Assembly (NCBI RefSeq): GCF_016481275.1
Contig: NZ_JAEMNW010000001.1
Span: forward strand, 310,001-374,000
From: Antrihabitans auranticaus
GTDB lineage: Bacteria > Actinomycetota > Actinomycetes > Mycobacteriales > Mycobacteriaceae
Direction of reading: 5' to 3'
DNA: 64,000 bases
Positions within the stretch are counted from its first letter, which is position 1. The number at the start of each line of letters is the position of its first letter. A program made the position numbers and the translations under genes. Under the pieces are notes generated by a model. It saw nothing but the letters and a program-made list of their open reading frames with translations, was not told where the DNA came from and ran no database searches. Shown in pieces: positions 27,226 to 37,374 of this stretch.

Positions 27226-28299
27226 CTACCGGTAAACCTGACCACGCAGGATGGTGAAGGTCGGGTTGGCCAGCACCTCCGGACCCGTCCGCGGGTCCTC
27301 TTCGTACACAAGCAAATCCGCGGGCGCACCGTGCTCGATGCCTGGGCGGCCGAGCCAGGTCCGCGCATCCCAGCACGCCGCGCCGAGGGCGTCGTTGGGC
27401 GACAAGCCAACTGCGGCAAGGGCGGCGACCTCGTCTGCGATTCGCCCGTGGACGATGGAACCACCTGCGTCGGTGCCTGCATAGATGGGCACGCCTGCGT
27501 CGTGCGCGCGGCCGACCGTGTCCGCGACGCGCCTGTGGAGGTCGAGCATGTGGTCGGCGTAGGCGGGGAACTTGCCGGCACCCGCCGCAATCGATGGGAA
27601 GGTCTCGATGTTGATGAGCGTGGGTACCAAGGCCGTGCCGTGCTCGACCATCAGCTCGATGGTGTCGTCGGTCAAACCGGTGCCGTGCTCGATGCAGTCG
27701 ATCCCGGCCCGCAGCAGACCCGGCAAGGCATCCTCACCGAAGACATGTGCGGTGACCCGCGCGCCGTGACTGTGCGCGGCGTCGATCGCCTCACGCAGGA
27801 TGTCATCGCTCCACAGCGGCGCGAGATCGCCGACCGACCGATCGATCCAGTCGCCGACGATCTTCACCCAGCCGTCGCCGCGTTGCGCTTGCTGCGCAAC
27901 GATTTCCGGCAAGTCGCGCTCGTCGTCGACGTCGATACCCAATTCGCGGATGTACCGCTTGGGACGCGCAATATGCCGACCCGCGCGAATGATCTTCGGC
28001 AGGTCCTCGCGGTCGTCGATGAACCGTGTGTCGATCGGCGATCCGGCGTCGCGCAACAGCAGAGCGCCGACGCCGCGTTCGGTCTCCGCTTGCGCAATCG
28101 CGCCTTCGGGGGTCTCGTGCCCACCCCCGTAGACGATTCCGACATGGCAGTGCGCATCGACGAGGCCGGGCAGAATCCACCCTGATCTGCACAGCGCCTC
28201 CGCCCCCGAAACCGGCGAAAGCGAAATCAGACCGTCGGCAATCCACAACTCGAGTGGTTGCTCGTCGGGCAGTCCCAAACCCCGAAGGTGATAGGGCAC
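27226..28299 (-). CDS. Metal-dependent amidohydrolase family protein
   Basis: A 357-residue TIM-barrel amidohydrolase with the metal ligands in place: DAHCHVG (His50, His52), carboxylated-lysine candidate in WVKIVGDW (Lys146), ARVTAHVFGED (His185), CIEHGTGL (His205) and YAGTDAGG (Asp277). A small beta-sandwich is formed by the N- and C-termini (ADLLVYEEDPRTG). Related to imidazolonepropionase/prolidase-like members; the substrate is unknown. It follows ffh by four bases in the operon, a linkage also kept in mycobacteria. Confidence 0.88.
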   Translation of the reverse strand: MPYHLRGLGLPDEQPLELWIADGLISLSPVSGAEALCRSGWILPGLVDAHCHVGIVYGGGHETPEGAIAQAETERGVGALLLRDAGSPIDTRFIDDREDLPKIIRAGRHIARPKRYIRELGIDVDDERDLPEIVAQQAQRGDGWVKIVGDWIDRSVGDLAPLWSDDILREAIDAAHSHGARVTAHVFGEDALPGLLRAGIDCIEHGTGLTDDTIELMVEHGTALVPTLINIETFPSIAAGAGKFPAYADHMLDLHRRVADTVGRAHDAGVPIYAGTDAGGSIVHGRIADEVAALAAVGLSPNDALGAACWDARTWLGRPGIEHGAPADLLVYEEDPRTGPEVLANPTFTILRGQVYR

Positions 28300-28303
28300 G
28301 GTG

Positions 28304-29875
28304 CTACTTCTTCGGCGGCAGCTTGAACTTCGAGAGGTCGAAACCTTCCAGACCCGGTGGCAACTGATCGAGGCCCTTCGGCATACCGCTCAGGTCCATG
28401 CCTGCAGGCAGACCCGGCATGGCGCCCATGCCCGGCATACCACCCGGTGTCCGCGGCGGCGTCGGTCCGCGACCGCGGGCCTTGCCCTTCTTGCCTTTTT
28501 TGTTGTTGCGCTGGTTGGCGCGGCGAGCGCCGGGCATGCCCATCTGGCGACCCATGGACGCCATCATCTTCCGGGCCTCGAAGAACCTGTCGACGAGTTG
28601 GTTCACGTCGGAAACCTTGACGCCCGAACCGTTCGCGATCCGGAGCCGGCGCGAGGCATTGATGATCTTGGGGTTGGCGCGTTCTTCGGCCGTCATGCCG
28701 CGAATGATCGCCTGTACGCGGTCGAGCTGCTTGTCGTCGACCTGCGCCAGTGCGTCCTTCATCTGGCCGGCACCCGGGAGCATGCCGAGCAGGTTGCCGA
28801 TCGGGCCCATCTTGCGGATCGCCATCATCTGCTCGAGGAAGTCCTCGAGCGTCAGCTGACCGGAGCTGATCTTCTCGGCGGTCGCCATTGCCTGCTGCTC
28901 GTCGAAGTGCTGCTCGGCGGCTTCGATGAGGCTGAGCACGTCGCCCATGCCGAGGATGCGACTGGCCATGCGGTCTGGATGGAAGACGTCGAAGTCTTCG
29001 AGCTTCTCACCCGTGGACGCGAACATGATCGGCATGCCGGTGACTTCACGGACACTCAGTGCCGCACCGCCGCGCGCATCGCCGTCGAGCTTGGTGAGCA
29101 CGACACCGGTGAACCCGACACCGTCACGGAACGCCTCAGCCGTGCTGACCGCGTCCTGACCGATCATCGCGTCGAGCACGAACAGCGTCTCGTCCGGCTG
29201 GACCGCGTCACGGATACCCGCGGCCTGGAGCATGAGTTCTTCGTCGATACCGAGGCGACCTGCGGTGTCCACGATCACGACGTCGAACTGCTTGGCTCGT
29301 GCTTCTGCCAGCCCGGCGCGGGCGACCTCGACCGGGTCCGACGCGCTGACGCCGAGCGCGTTCTCGCCACCACCGATCGACGTACCCGGATGCGGCGCGA
29401 ACACCGCCGCGCCCGCACGCTGACCGACGATTTGCAGCTGGCTGACCGCGCCCGGGCGCTGGAGGTCGCAGGCGACGAGCAGCGGCGTGTGATTCTGGTC
29501 CTTCAGCCACTTCGCAAGCTTTCCGGCGAGCGTCGTCTTACCGGAACCCTGCAGGCCGGCGAGCATGATGACGGTCGGCGGAGTCTTCGCGAACTGCACT
29601 CGACGGGTTTCCCCACCGAGGATGCCGACCAGCTCCTCGTTGACGATCTTGACGACCTGCTGGGCCGGGTTGAGTGCACCCGACACCTCGGCGCCTTTGG
29701 CGCGTTCTTTGATCTTCGCGATGAAGCTGCGGACCACGGGCAGGGCGACGTCTGCTTCGAGCAGCGCCAGCCGGATCTCGCGACAGGTCGCGTCGATGTC
29801 GGCAGGCGACAGTCGGCCCTTGCCGCGCAGGTCCTTCAGGGCACCGGTCAACCTGTCGGAAAGGGATTCGAACAC
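28304..29875 (-). CDS. ffh: Signal recognition particle protein Ffh
   Basis: SRP54 GTPase that binds 4.5S RNA and signal sequences of nascent membrane proteins. The 523-residue protein has the N domain, the G domain with LAGLQGSGKTTLAGKLAKW (G1, near 100-118), VIVDTAGRLGIDEELM (G3) and VLTKLDGDARGGAALS (G4), and the methionine-rich M domain (FFEARKMMASMGRQMGMPG). A Met/Gly/Pro-rich tail (GMPGMGAMPGLPAGMDLSGM) extends beyond the usual end, as in other actinobacteria. Starts at ATG 29875; probably transcribed with the amidohydrolase. Confidence 0.97.
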   Translation of the reverse strand: MFESLSDRLTGALKDLRGKGRLSPADIDATCREIRLALLEADVALPVVRSFIAKIKERAKGAEVSGALNPAQQVVKIVNEELVGILGGETRRVQFAKTPPTVIMLAGLQGSGKTTLAGKLAKWLKDQNHTPLLVACDLQRPGAVSQLQIVGQRAGAAVFAPHPGTSIGGGENALGVSASDPVEVARAGLAEARAKQFDVVIVDTAGRLGIDEELMLQAAGIRDAVQPDETLFVLDAMIGQDAVSTAEAFRDGVGFTGVVLTKLDGDARGGAALSVREVTGMPIMFASTGEKLEDFDVFHPDRMASRILGMGDVLSLIEAAEQHFDEQQAMATAEKISSGQLTLEDFLEQMMAIRKMGPIGNLLGMLPGAGQMKDALAQVDDKQLDRVQAIIRGMTAEERANPKIINASRRLRIANGSGVKVSDVNQLVDRFFEARKMMASMGRQMGMPGARRANQRNNKKGKKGKARGRGPTPPRTPGGMPGMGAMPGLPAGMDLSGMPKGLDQLPPGLEGFDLSKFKLPPKK

Positions 29876-29954
29876 CGATCGCGCTCCTGCTCAATGGGAA
29901 AAATAGCCGAAAGTTGTATCCAGCCTAGTGGCTGCCCGATTCGGCGGGTGCGGA

Positions 29955-29971
29955 CGGCCGGTACCCGGCCG
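29955..29971 (-). terminator. Hairpin after glnD
   Basis: CGGCCGG-TAC-CCGGCCG, a perfect seven-base stem three bases beyond the glnD stop and about 80 bases before ffh. No T-tract. Probably ends amt-glnB-glnD transcription. Confidence 0.45.
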
Positions 29972-29973
29972 AT

Positions 29974-32415
29974 TCAGCGTTCCTCCGGCACCGGTTCCCG
30001 CTTGGGTCGCGGCGCGGGTACCACCGCGAGTACCGCCTGCTCGATCTGCCTGCGCAAGGCCGGAGTGTCGGCCGGACCCAGCTCGAGGCAGAACGTGTCG
30101 ACAACCGCGGACCCCATGGTCGCGGCCTTCGCCCACCGGACGTTCGCGCCGCTTCTCGCGATGGCTTTCGCGAGCCTGCACAGCAGTCCGAGCCTGTCTT
30201 CGGCGCGCAACTCGAGGATCGGACCGTTGTCGGTGTCGAACCAGAGCACGCGCGGCGGTGCCTGCGCGAAGGCGGTCGGGACACCTTCCGCGCCGACGCG
30301 CACCGGCGCCGACGCGATCGCGTCTCGTTCCTTCTTGTCGAGCAGCGCGACGAGGTCGAGTTCCCCGGCGCTCGCTCGGATGAGTTCCTGGCGCAGCAAC
30401 CCAGCTGCGGGCGGCGTGCCGAACTTGGGCGATACGACGAACGAATTGATCGCGGACCCGCCATGGCTACCCAGAGACGCCGACAACACTCGCAGCGAAT
30501 GCAGCGCCAGCACGCCTGCGGCATCCGACAGCAACCCCGGCTTGTCCGGCGCGATCACAGTCACGACGTAGGTGTGTTGGCCGCCCTCGGGTTTGAGGTC
30601 GACGTGTACTCCCCCCGCTGCCGCTCGCGCGATGTGCTCGGGGTCGATCGGATCCGGCTGCGGGAGTGCTTCGCCTGCCATGACCAGTCGGCAGCGGCGA
30701 ACCAGGTCGCCGATCAGCGACGACTTCCAGTCGCCCCACACACCCGGACCCGTTGCGAGCGAATCCGCCTCGGCGAGTGCATGCAAGAGTTCGAGGAGCA
30801 GTGGATCTCCGCCCAGAGCATCGACGACGCCCTGTGTGGTCGACGGATCTTCGAGGTCGCGGCGCGTCGCGGTCTCGGGCAACAGCAGATGGAAGCGGAC
30901 GATTGCGCGCAGGAGCGCGACGTCCGACGGCCACAGCCCAAGCCGATTGCCGATCTGCGTTGCCAGTTCGGCGCCGACAACGCTGTGATCGCCGCCGCGT
31001 CCCTTACCGATGTCGTGCAGGAGCGCACCGAGAATCAGCAGGTCCGGACGCGAAACCCGAGTCGTGAATCCGCTTGCGAACGCCGTCGTTTCGACGAGAT
31101 GCCGGTCGACGGTCCACGTGTGCACGGCATCTCGCGGCGGCAGGTCGCGAACCGCGCCCCACTCGGGCAGAATCCGGCCCCACAGCCCGGTCCGGTCCAG
31201 CGCCTCGATCGGCGCAATGGCACTTCGGCCCGAATCGAGCAGCACCAGTAGGTCGTTGAGGGCTTCCTTCGGCCAGGGTTCGCGCAGCTCGGGTGCTTCT
31301 TCGGAGAGCCGGTTGAGAGTCGGTGCCGACATGGGCATTTCGGTCTGTGCCGACGCCGCCGCCACCCGGAGAATCAGGCCTGGGTCTTTCGTCGGCCTGG
31401 CATCGCGCGCGAGCACGACCTCGCCGCTGTGCTCGACGACGCCTTCGTCGAGTGGACGACGGACCGGGACTCGGCGCAGCCGCGAAAGTCCGCGGCGCGG
31501 AAGCGCATTGCCGGCCGTCCGGAGTCCGACGTCGACGGAGTAGCTCACCGTGCGAGCGGAGTCGCTCAGGATGCGGGCCAGGTCGAACCGGTCACCGATT
31601 CGCAGCGCGGCACCGATTTCGTCGGCATCCTGAGCGCGTAGCTGGTCGCGCGAACGGCCTGCGACGCGGTGCAATTCGGTCCGGACGTCGAGCAACCTGC
31701 GGTGGGCCTGCGCCATTCCACCGCCGGGAGCGTCGGGCCCGAGGCCAGGCATGGCGTCCGTCAGCTGAGCGAGCGAGAGCGCGTCGAGCAGCTGAATATC
31801 GCGCAACCCACCGCGTCCGTTCTTGAGGTCGGGTTCGGCCCGATGCGCGATCTCGCCGCTGCGCCCCCACCGGCTTCGGGACTGGTTCACCAATTCGTCG
31901 AAACGCGAACGGATTCCGTTTCGCCAGTCACGGCGCACGCCCCCGATCATTGCGGTCGACAGGCCATCGTCACCGACGATGTGGCGTGCCTCGAGCATCC
32001 CGAGCGCCGCCGTCAGATCGTCCCCGGCGACTTTCACAGCCTGGGAAACCGTACGCACGCTGTGGTCGAGCTTGATGTGGGCGTCCCACAGCGGATACCA
32101 GAGCTGGTCGGCGACTTCGGAGACCCGTTTCGGATCCACGTTGTCGTGCAACAGAATCAGATCGAGATCCGAGTACGGCAGCATCTCGCGACGCGCAAGG
32201 CCACCCACCGCAACCACCGCGAAGCCACTGCCCGGCGTAATCCCTAGTTCAGCTGCCTTCTTGTTCAACCAGAATTCGTGTAGATCGACGAGTGCCTCGC
32301 GTAGTGCCTCCGCATCGAGTCGTCGATTCCGCGGCCCCCCGCGGGTAAGTAGTCGTTCCCTTGCTCGGACTAGATCGGCGGCAGCGTCCGAGCCTGACTT
32401 CCCAACTCCGGCCAC
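29974..32415 (-). CDS. glnD: PII uridylyl/adenylyltransferase GlnD
   Basis: Modifies the PII signal protein GlnB according to nitrogen status; in corynebacteria the modification is adenylylation. From the GTG at 32415 the protein has 813 residues: nucleotidyltransferase motif [20 protein letters not shown], the HD phosphohydrolase [20 protein letters not shown], and two C-terminal ACT domains ([39 protein letters not shown]). The GTG is preceded by AGAAGGACG; the frame open to 32616 crosses a terminator-like hairpin and was rejected. Last gene of amt-glnB-glnD. Confidence 0.95.
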   Translation of the reverse strand: MAGVGKSGSDAAADLVRARERLLTRGGPRNRRLDAEALREALVDLHEFWLNKKAAELGITPGSGFAVVAVGGLARREMLPYSDLDLILLHDNVDPKRVSEVADQLWYPLWDAHIKLDHSVRTVSQAVKVAGDDLTAALGMLEARHIVGDDGLSTAMIGGVRRDWRNGIRSRFDELVNQSRSRWGRSGEIAHRAEPDLKNGRGGLRDIQLLDALSLAQLTDAMPGLGPDAPGGGMAQAHRRLLDVRTELHRVAGRSRDQLRAQDADEIGAALRIGDRFDLARILSDSARTVSYSVDVGLRTAGNALPRRGLSRLRRVPVRRPLDEGVVEHSGEVVLARDARPTKDPGLILRVAAASAQTEMPMSAPTLNRLSEEAPELREPWPKEALNDLLVLLDSGRSAIAPIEALDRTGLWGRILPEWGAVRDLPPRDAVHTWTVDRHLVETTAFASGFTTRVSRPDLLILGALLHDIGKGRGGDHSVVGAELATQIGNRLGLWPSDVALLRAIVRFHLLLPETATRRDLEDPSTTQGVVDALGGDPLLLELLHALAEADSLATGPGVWGDWKSSLIGDLVRRCRLVMAGEALPQPDPIDPEHIARAAAGGVHVDLKPEGGQHTYVVTVIAPDKPGLLSDAAGVLALHSLRVLSASLGSHGGSAINSFVVSPKFGTPPAAGLLRQELIRASAGELDLVALLDKKERDAIASAPVRVGAEGVPTAFAQAPPRVLWFDTDNGPILELRAEDRLGLLCRLAKAIARSGANVRWAKAATMGSAVVDTFCLELGPADTPALRRQIEQAVLAVVPAPRPKREPVPEER

Positions 32416-32440
32416 AACAACGTCCTTCTGAATGGAAGCA

Positions 32441-32477
32441 GCCCCGTTCCTGCCGGCACGGCCGGCAGGAACGGGGC
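32441..32477 (-). terminator. Strong hairpin between glnB and glnD
   Basis: A perfect 17-bp stem, GCCCCGTTCCTGCCGGC and its complement, with loop ACG. No T-tract on either side. Between glnB (ends 32550) and glnD (starts 32415) it probably attenuates transcription, so that glnD is made at a lower level than amt-glnB. Confidence 0.65.
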
Positions 32478-32549
32478 CACTGGATTTCGACCTCGAGAGG
32501 TCAGTGCCATTGCGACCCTTGCGGATCGAAGCTTTCAGACCCCGCAGGG

Positions 32550-32894
<345 letters not shown>

Positions 32895-34253
32895 TCATCC
32901 CTCCTTGCGGGTCGCGTGGCCAAGTGCAGAGCTTCCACCCATTGCAGCGAAATCGTATGCCGTCTCCGCATGCTCGGATTCATCGAGTCCAATCGCCTCG
33001 TTCTCTTCGCTAGCGCGTAAGCCGATCGTGAACTTGAGTGCATAAGCGATGATCGCGGTGGCTACGAGCGAGTAAAGCAGAACCGCACCCGCACCGACAG
33101 CCTGCAGCTTCAACTGCTCGATGCCGCCGCCGTAGAAGAGGCCCTTGACTCCGGCGTAGGACTCCGGCGCGGCGACGAGGCCGACCATGAGCGTGCCTGC
33201 CAAACCACCGACGAGGTGGACGCCGACGACGTCGAGCGAATCGTCGAATCCGAACTTGAACTTCAGACCGACGGCCAGGGCGCACAGCGCACCGGCGACA
33301 GCACCGATGATCACGGCACCGAGCGCGTTGACCGAAGAACAGGAGGGCGTGATTGCAACGAGGCCGGCGACGATACCCGAGGCAGCACCGAGGGAGGTCG
33401 GCTTGCCGTCACGGATCTTCTCCACGAGCAACCAGGCAAGCATCGCGGTACCGGTTGCGATGGTCGTCGTCAGGAACGTGTTACCGGCGGCAGCGGTCGA
33501 GCCGACGGCCGAACCTGCGTTGAAGCCGTACCAGCCGAACCACAGGAGACCAGCACCGAGCATCACGAACGGCAGGTTGTGCGGGCGGAACGGGGTACGC
33601 GGCCAACCGCCACGCTTGCCGAGCACGATCGCGAGGACGAGGCCTGCGGCGCCGGCGTTGATGTGGACCGCAGTACCACCGGCGAAGTCGATCGCCTTCA
33701 GGTTGTTGGCGATCCAGCCGCCTTCTTCACCCGTGTAGCCGTCGAATGCGAACACCCAGTGTGCAACCGGGAAGTACACGATCGTCGCCCAGAGCGCAGC
33801 GAACACCAGCCACGAGCCGAACTTCAGGCGGTCTGCGACGGCACCCGAGATGAGGGCGACGGTAATGATCGCGAACATCAGCTGGAAGGCTACGAACACC
33901 GACAGCGGAATCGTGCCGAAGAGCGGAACCGAGGTTTCGACGTCTGCCAGGACGTTGCCCTGATCGGCACCGCCGAAGACCGTCTTCAGGCCGAAGTACT
34001 GCGTCGGGTCTCCGATCAGGTTGCCCTTGTCGTCGCCGAAGGCGACGGAGAAGCCGAACAGCACCCACAGAACCGTAACGACACCCATTGCGCTGACGCT
34101 CATCATGATCATGTTGAGCACGTTCTTCGCGCGGACCATGCCGCCGTAGAAGAACGCAAGCCCTGGGGTCATGAGCAACACGAGCGCCGCGCTGGCCAGC
34201 ATCCAAGCTGTGTCGCCGGCGTCGGGCGCGCCTATCACCGGGAATCCATCCAC
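32895..34253 (-). CDS. amt: Ammonium transporter
   Basis: Trimeric ammonium channel of 452 residues with eleven predicted membrane helices. Motifs: DTAWMLASAALVLLMTPGLA, FFYGGMVRAKNVLNMIMM, DFAGGTAVHINAGAAGLVLA and the pore histidine region VGVHLVGGLAGTLMVG. The C-terminal cytoplasmic tail ends AMGGSSALGHATRKEG. The GTG at 34253 has AAGGAGGAG upstream. A GlnR-type site lies 69 bases upstream, fitting induction on nitrogen limitation. Confidence 0.95.
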   Translation of the reverse strand: MDGFPVIGAPDAGDTAWMLASAALVLLMTPGLAFFYGGMVRAKNVLNMIMMSVSAMGVVTVLWVLFGFSVAFGDDKGNLIGDPTQYFGLKTVFGGADQGNVLADVETSVPLFGTIPLSVFVAFQLMFAIITVALISGAVADRLKFGSWLVFAALWATIVYFPVAHWVFAFDGYTGEEGGWIANNLKAIDFAGGTAVHINAGAAGLVLAIVLGKRGGWPRTPFRPHNLPFVMLGAGLLWFGWYGFNAGSAVGSTAAAGNTFLTTTIATGTAMLAWLLVEKIRDGKPTSLGAASGIVAGLVAITPSCSSVNALGAVIIGAVAGALCALAVGLKFKFGFDDSLDVVGVHLVGGLAGTLMVGLVAAPESYAGVKGLFYGGGIEQLKLQAVGAGAVLLYSLVATAIIAYALKFTIGLRASEENEAIGLDESEHAETAYDFAAMGGSSALGHATRKEG

Positions 34254-34321
34254 CTTGAGTCTCCTCCTTATAGCCCAGCCGGTTCCGGCTGACGACCTGT
34301 TGAGAAGATTGCTCACTCGGT

Positions 34322-34359
34322 GTTTCATCGATGGCACTGCGAGGTTTCGGCCATGTGAA
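34322..34359 (-). promoter_or_regulatory. GlnR binding site upstream of amt
   Basis: On the minus strand the pattern is TTCAC-n6-GAAAC-n6-GTGCC-n6-GAAAC. The known actinobacterial GlnR consensus is gTnAC-n6-GaAAC repeated with six-base spacing; both GAAAC half sites are exact and the others are close. It lies 69 bases before the amt start. The rest of the 220-base gap shows no other clear element. Confidence 0.65.
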
Positions 34360-34473
34360 CGCATCGACGTTCCGTGTTGCTTCCACGTTTCGTGCCGCAC
34401 AAACGTGTGAAGTGCCTGGTGTGAGACCTGCACTTGACGGGCGTTCGAGGCCGTCACACCGCCCGAAAACGGC

Positions 34474-35163
34474 CTACTGACGCTTGATGATTCCCCAGAT
34501 GCCGACGCCGAGCAGGACGAGTCCGCCGACGAGGGTCAGGTAGAGCCCGGACCCGGTCGAGAGGAAGTCTTCGCCGAGTTTGTCGTTCTGGTCGGACACG
34601 TCTGCGATGTCGACGAGAGCGACGAGCGTGACCAGCGCACCGGCCGCTACGGCGGTGATGCCGGCCGCGCGGTGGATGCCCGACCGCTTCCGGTTCAGGC
34701 CTCGCAGAGTCGCGACCACACCGGCGATCAGCGCGAGCAGCAGCGTGATGATGCCGTCGCCACCGCCGTCGATTTCGTCGTCACCACCGATTCCCTTGAC
34801 GCTGATCTCCTCGCCGAAAAAGTCGGCCGAGACCCAGGGCAGAAACGCCGCGATGATCGTCACGACAGCCGCACCGACCAGAATCCAGCCGATCGTGTTG
34901 ACGATCCGGTCGACCGGCTGCTCCGGTGCGCCACCACCCTGCGACGGGTAGGCAGGTCCGCCGTACTGCGGCTGCCCGTATTGCGGCTGGGGCGCGCCGT
35001 ACTGCGGCTGCCCGTACTGCGGCTGTCCGTATTGCGGCTGGGGCGCGCCGTACTGCTGCGGGTAGGGCTGCTGCTGCCCGTAATTCGGCGGGCCCTGCTG
35101 CGGCGTGCCCTGGGGTGGCTGATCTTGCGGCCCGAGGTTACTCGGCGGACCTGGGTACGACAT
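34474..35163 (-). CDS. Membrane protein with Pro/Gln/Tyr-rich repeat N-terminus
   Basis: A 229-residue protein starting MSYPGPPSNLGPQD. Residues 1-80 are a disordered repeat region dominated by QYGQPQYG and QYGAPQP units, coded by a tandem array at about 34,975-35,060. Four membrane helices follow: IGWILVGAAVVTIIAAFLPW, IITLLLALIAGVVATL, AAGITAVAAGALVTLVALVD and the C-terminal LTLVGGLVLLGVGIWGII. Such proteins are frequent in mycolata and their function is unknown. It is transcribed toward amt, 220 bases away. The start at 35163 is chosen by the typical MSYPG sequence. Confidence 0.75.
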   Translation of the reverse strand: MSYPGPPSNLGPQDQPPQGTPQQGPPNYGQQQPYPQQYGAPQPQYGQPQYGQPQYGAPQPQYGQPQYGGPAYPSQGGGAPEQPVDRIVNTIGWILVGAAVVTIIAAFLPWVSADFFGEEISVKGIGGDDEIDGGGDGIITLLLALIAGVVATLRGLNRKRSGIHRAAGITAVAAGALVTLVALVDIADVSDQNDKLGEDFLSTGSGLYLTLVGGLVLLGVGIWGIIKRQ

Positions 35164-35295
35164 GCGTGCTCTCCTAATAGTTCCGACGACCGTCTTCGTT
35201 GATCCCCGACCGGAAGCACGGCTCACCAACCCTGCCATATACGGCTGCGAATTTCGCCGGGATTGTGCGAGTTTCAACTAACGCGGCGACAAATT

Positions 35296-36507
35296 TCAGA
35301 CGACGTTCCGGTCCGACAGTGCCTGCACCTGTTCGGCAGTCATTCCGAGGACCGCACCGAATACGGCGGCGTTGTCCTCCCCGGCTGTCGCACGCCCGAG
35401 CCATTCGATACCGCCCGGCGTCTCCGACAGTTTGGGCACCACACCGGGCACCGCGACCTCGCCGAATCGCGGATCCTCGCGACGCACAACCATTTCCCGT
35501 GCCTTGACCTGCGGATCGGCGACCACGTCGGCGATCGAATTGATCGGCCCCCACACGACCGAATGCTCGTCGAGGGCGGCCGTGAGGTCGCCGAAGTCGA
35601 GGGTTGCCGACCACGCCGCGACCAGTGCATCGAGTTCCTCGGAATTCTCGCCGCGCGCAATGTGAGTGGCGAAGCGCGGGTCGTCGGCGAGTTCCGGCTG
35701 ACCCATCGCCTGCGTCAACCGACGAAACAGCGGGTCCGCGTTGGCCGCGATGATGAGGTTGCGACCTTCACGGGTCGGGTAGACGTTCGACGGCGCAAGG
35801 CTTTTCAGGCCGGTCCCCATCGGTTCGCGGACGATGCCGAGTTTGTCGTACTCGGGCAACGTCGACTCGAGCATCGCGAAACAGCTCTCGAGAATCGACG
35901 CGTCGACGACCTGCCCGGTACCGCCTTTCGCGTCGCGCCAATACAGCGCCATCAGCAGACCTTCGAGCGCAAACAGCGCAGCGAGCGTGTCCCCCAGGGA
36001 GATTCCGCTGCGGGGCGGCACCTGACCAGGGAAACCGTTGATGTAGCGCAGTCCGCCCATTGCTTCGCCGACGCTCGCAAATCCGGGCCGATTCGCATAC
36101 GGACCGGTCTGCCCGAATCCGGAAATGCGCACGATCACGAGTTTCGGATTGATCTCGTGCAACTCTTTGGGCCCGAGTCCCCACTTCTCGAGTGTGCCCG
36201 GCCGGAAGTTCTCGACGACGGCGTCCGCCTCGCGGACCAACTCCCGGACGAGGTCCCGGCCATCGTCCTGCGCGAGATCGATGCTGACCGACTTCTTGTT
36301 GCGCGCTATGACCGACCACCACAGGCTGTTGCCGTCGAAGGCCTTGCCCCAGTTGCGCATCGGATCGCCCTTGCCCGGCGGTTCGACCTTGATCACTTCG
36401 GCGCCGAAGTCGGCCAGCCGACTGCCGACGAAGGGTCCTGCTATCAGCTGTCCCATTTCGATGATCCGGACGCCCGAAAGGGGTCCCGACCGGCGCGATT
36501 CGCTCAC
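35296..36507 (-). CDS. CaiB/BaiF (family III) CoA transferase
   Basis: A 403-residue family III CoA transferase, recognisable by LSGVRIIEMGQLIAGPFVGS, LADFGAEVIKVEPPGKGDPM, NKKSVSIDLAQDDGRDLV, VENFRPGTLEKWGLG and SGFGQTGPYANRPGF. In well-studied members the catalytic aspartate follows the PGF/PGY motif; here the sequence is PGFASVGEAMGG, with alanine at that place, so the catalytic mechanism may differ or this is a subfamily with another nucleophile. The GTG at 36507 fits the start. Divergent from the alpha/beta hydrolase gene (77-base gap). The CoA donor and acceptor are unknown. Confidence 0.85.
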   Translation of the reverse strand: MSESRRSGPLSGVRIIEMGQLIAGPFVGSRLADFGAEVIKVEPPGKGDPMRNWGKAFDGNSLWWSVIARNKKSVSIDLAQDDGRDLVRELVREADAVVENFRPGTLEKWGLGPKELHEINPKLVIVRISGFGQTGPYANRPGFASVGEAMGGLRYINGFPGQVPPRSGISLGDTLAALFALEGLLMALYWRDAKGGTGQVVDASILESCFAMLESTLPEYDKLGIVREPMGTGLKSLAPSNVYPTREGRNLIIAANADPLFRRLTQAMGQPELADDPRFATHIARGENSEELDALVAAWSATLDFGDLTAALDEHSVVWGPINSIADVVADPQVKAREMVVRREDPRFGEVAVPGVVPKLSETPGGIEWLGRATAGEDNAAVFGAVLGMTAEQVQALSDRNVV

Positions 36508-36584
36508 GACGCAAACGCTAGCGGATCGGCGGACGGGCGTAGGGTTTCCACCATTGGCAGTGTCGCTAGTGCGAGGAGAGTCCA

Positions 36585-37373
36585 ATGCCCCACGCAGAGG
36601 TCAACGGTCAGCGCCTGTACTACGAGGAATCAGGGTCGGGTGCGCCGATCGTTTTCTCGCACGGCTTCCTGATGGATCACGACATGTTCGACGCCCAGGT
36701 CGAGGCCCTGCACGACCGTTACCGCTGCATCACCTGGGACGAACGCGGCCACGGGCAGACCGTCACGACTCCTGAGCCATTCACCTACTGGGACAGCGCA
36801 GCCGATGTCCTCGGCTTGCTGGACCACTTGGGCATCGAACGCGCGGTCCTCGCCGGAATGTCTCAGGGCGGCTATCTGTCGATGCGCGCCGCACTGACGG
36901 CGCCCGAGCGGGTCCGGGGGCTCGTTTTGATCGACACTCAACCCGGCACCGAGGACCCCGCCAAGATCCCCGCCTACGACCAACTCATCGCGATGTGGGA
37001 GGCCGACGGCGTCTCGGACCAGTTGGCCGACATCGTCGCTGGGATCATCATCGGACCGGGTTACGACCGCACCTCGGATTGGCAGGACAAGTGGCGCGCA
37101 CGTGACACCGCGACTGTCCGCCAGATCTACACGACTCTCACGACGCGCGAGGACGACATCCGGTCGCGGCTCGGCGAACTCACGATGCCGACCCTGGTGA
37201 TCCACGGATCCGCTGACATGGCAATCGAACTCGACAGGGCGAACGAATACATCACCGCCCTGCCGAATGCCGAACTCGCGGTGGTCGAAGGTGGCGGGCA
37301 CGCATCGAACATGACGCACCCGGACAAGGCGAACCCACTTATCGAGCGGTTCCTGGCGGGTCTGTCGGGCTGA
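36585..37373 (+). CDS. Alpha/beta hydrolase with Ser nucleophile
   Basis: A 262-residue alpha/beta hydrolase with the oxyanion HGFLMDH region (about 26-32), the nucleophile elbow GMSQGG (Ser93), the acid in IHGSADMAIE (Asp near 203) and the base in GGGHASNM (His near 243). All parts of the triad are present. The ATG is preceded by GAGGAGAG. It may be an esterase, lactonase or C-C hydrolase; nothing fixes the substrate. Its neighbour downstream is a convergent second alpha/beta hydrolase. Confidence 0.85.
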   Translation: MPHAEVNGQRLYYEESGSGAPIVFSHGFLMDHDMFDAQVEALHDRYRCITWDERGHGQTVTTPEPFTYWDSAADVLGLLDHLGIERAVLAGMSQGGYLSMRAALTAPERVRGLVLIDTQPGTEDPAKIPAYDQLIAMWEADGVSDQLADIVAGIIIGPGYDRTSDWQDKWRARDTATVRQIYTTLTTREDDIRSRLGELTMPTLVIHGSADMAIELDRANEYITALPNAELAVVEGGGHASNMTHPDKANPLIERFLAGLSG

Positions 37374-37374
37374 A

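Noticed and set aside
26976-27590. Open frames across the 142-bp repeats
   Set aside because: Pro/Arg-rich translations that arise from the repeat itself, with no start signal or homology.
34975-35060. CRISPR-like periodic repeats
   Set aside because: The repeats are in-frame QYGQPQ-type codons of a membrane protein N-terminus, without spacers.
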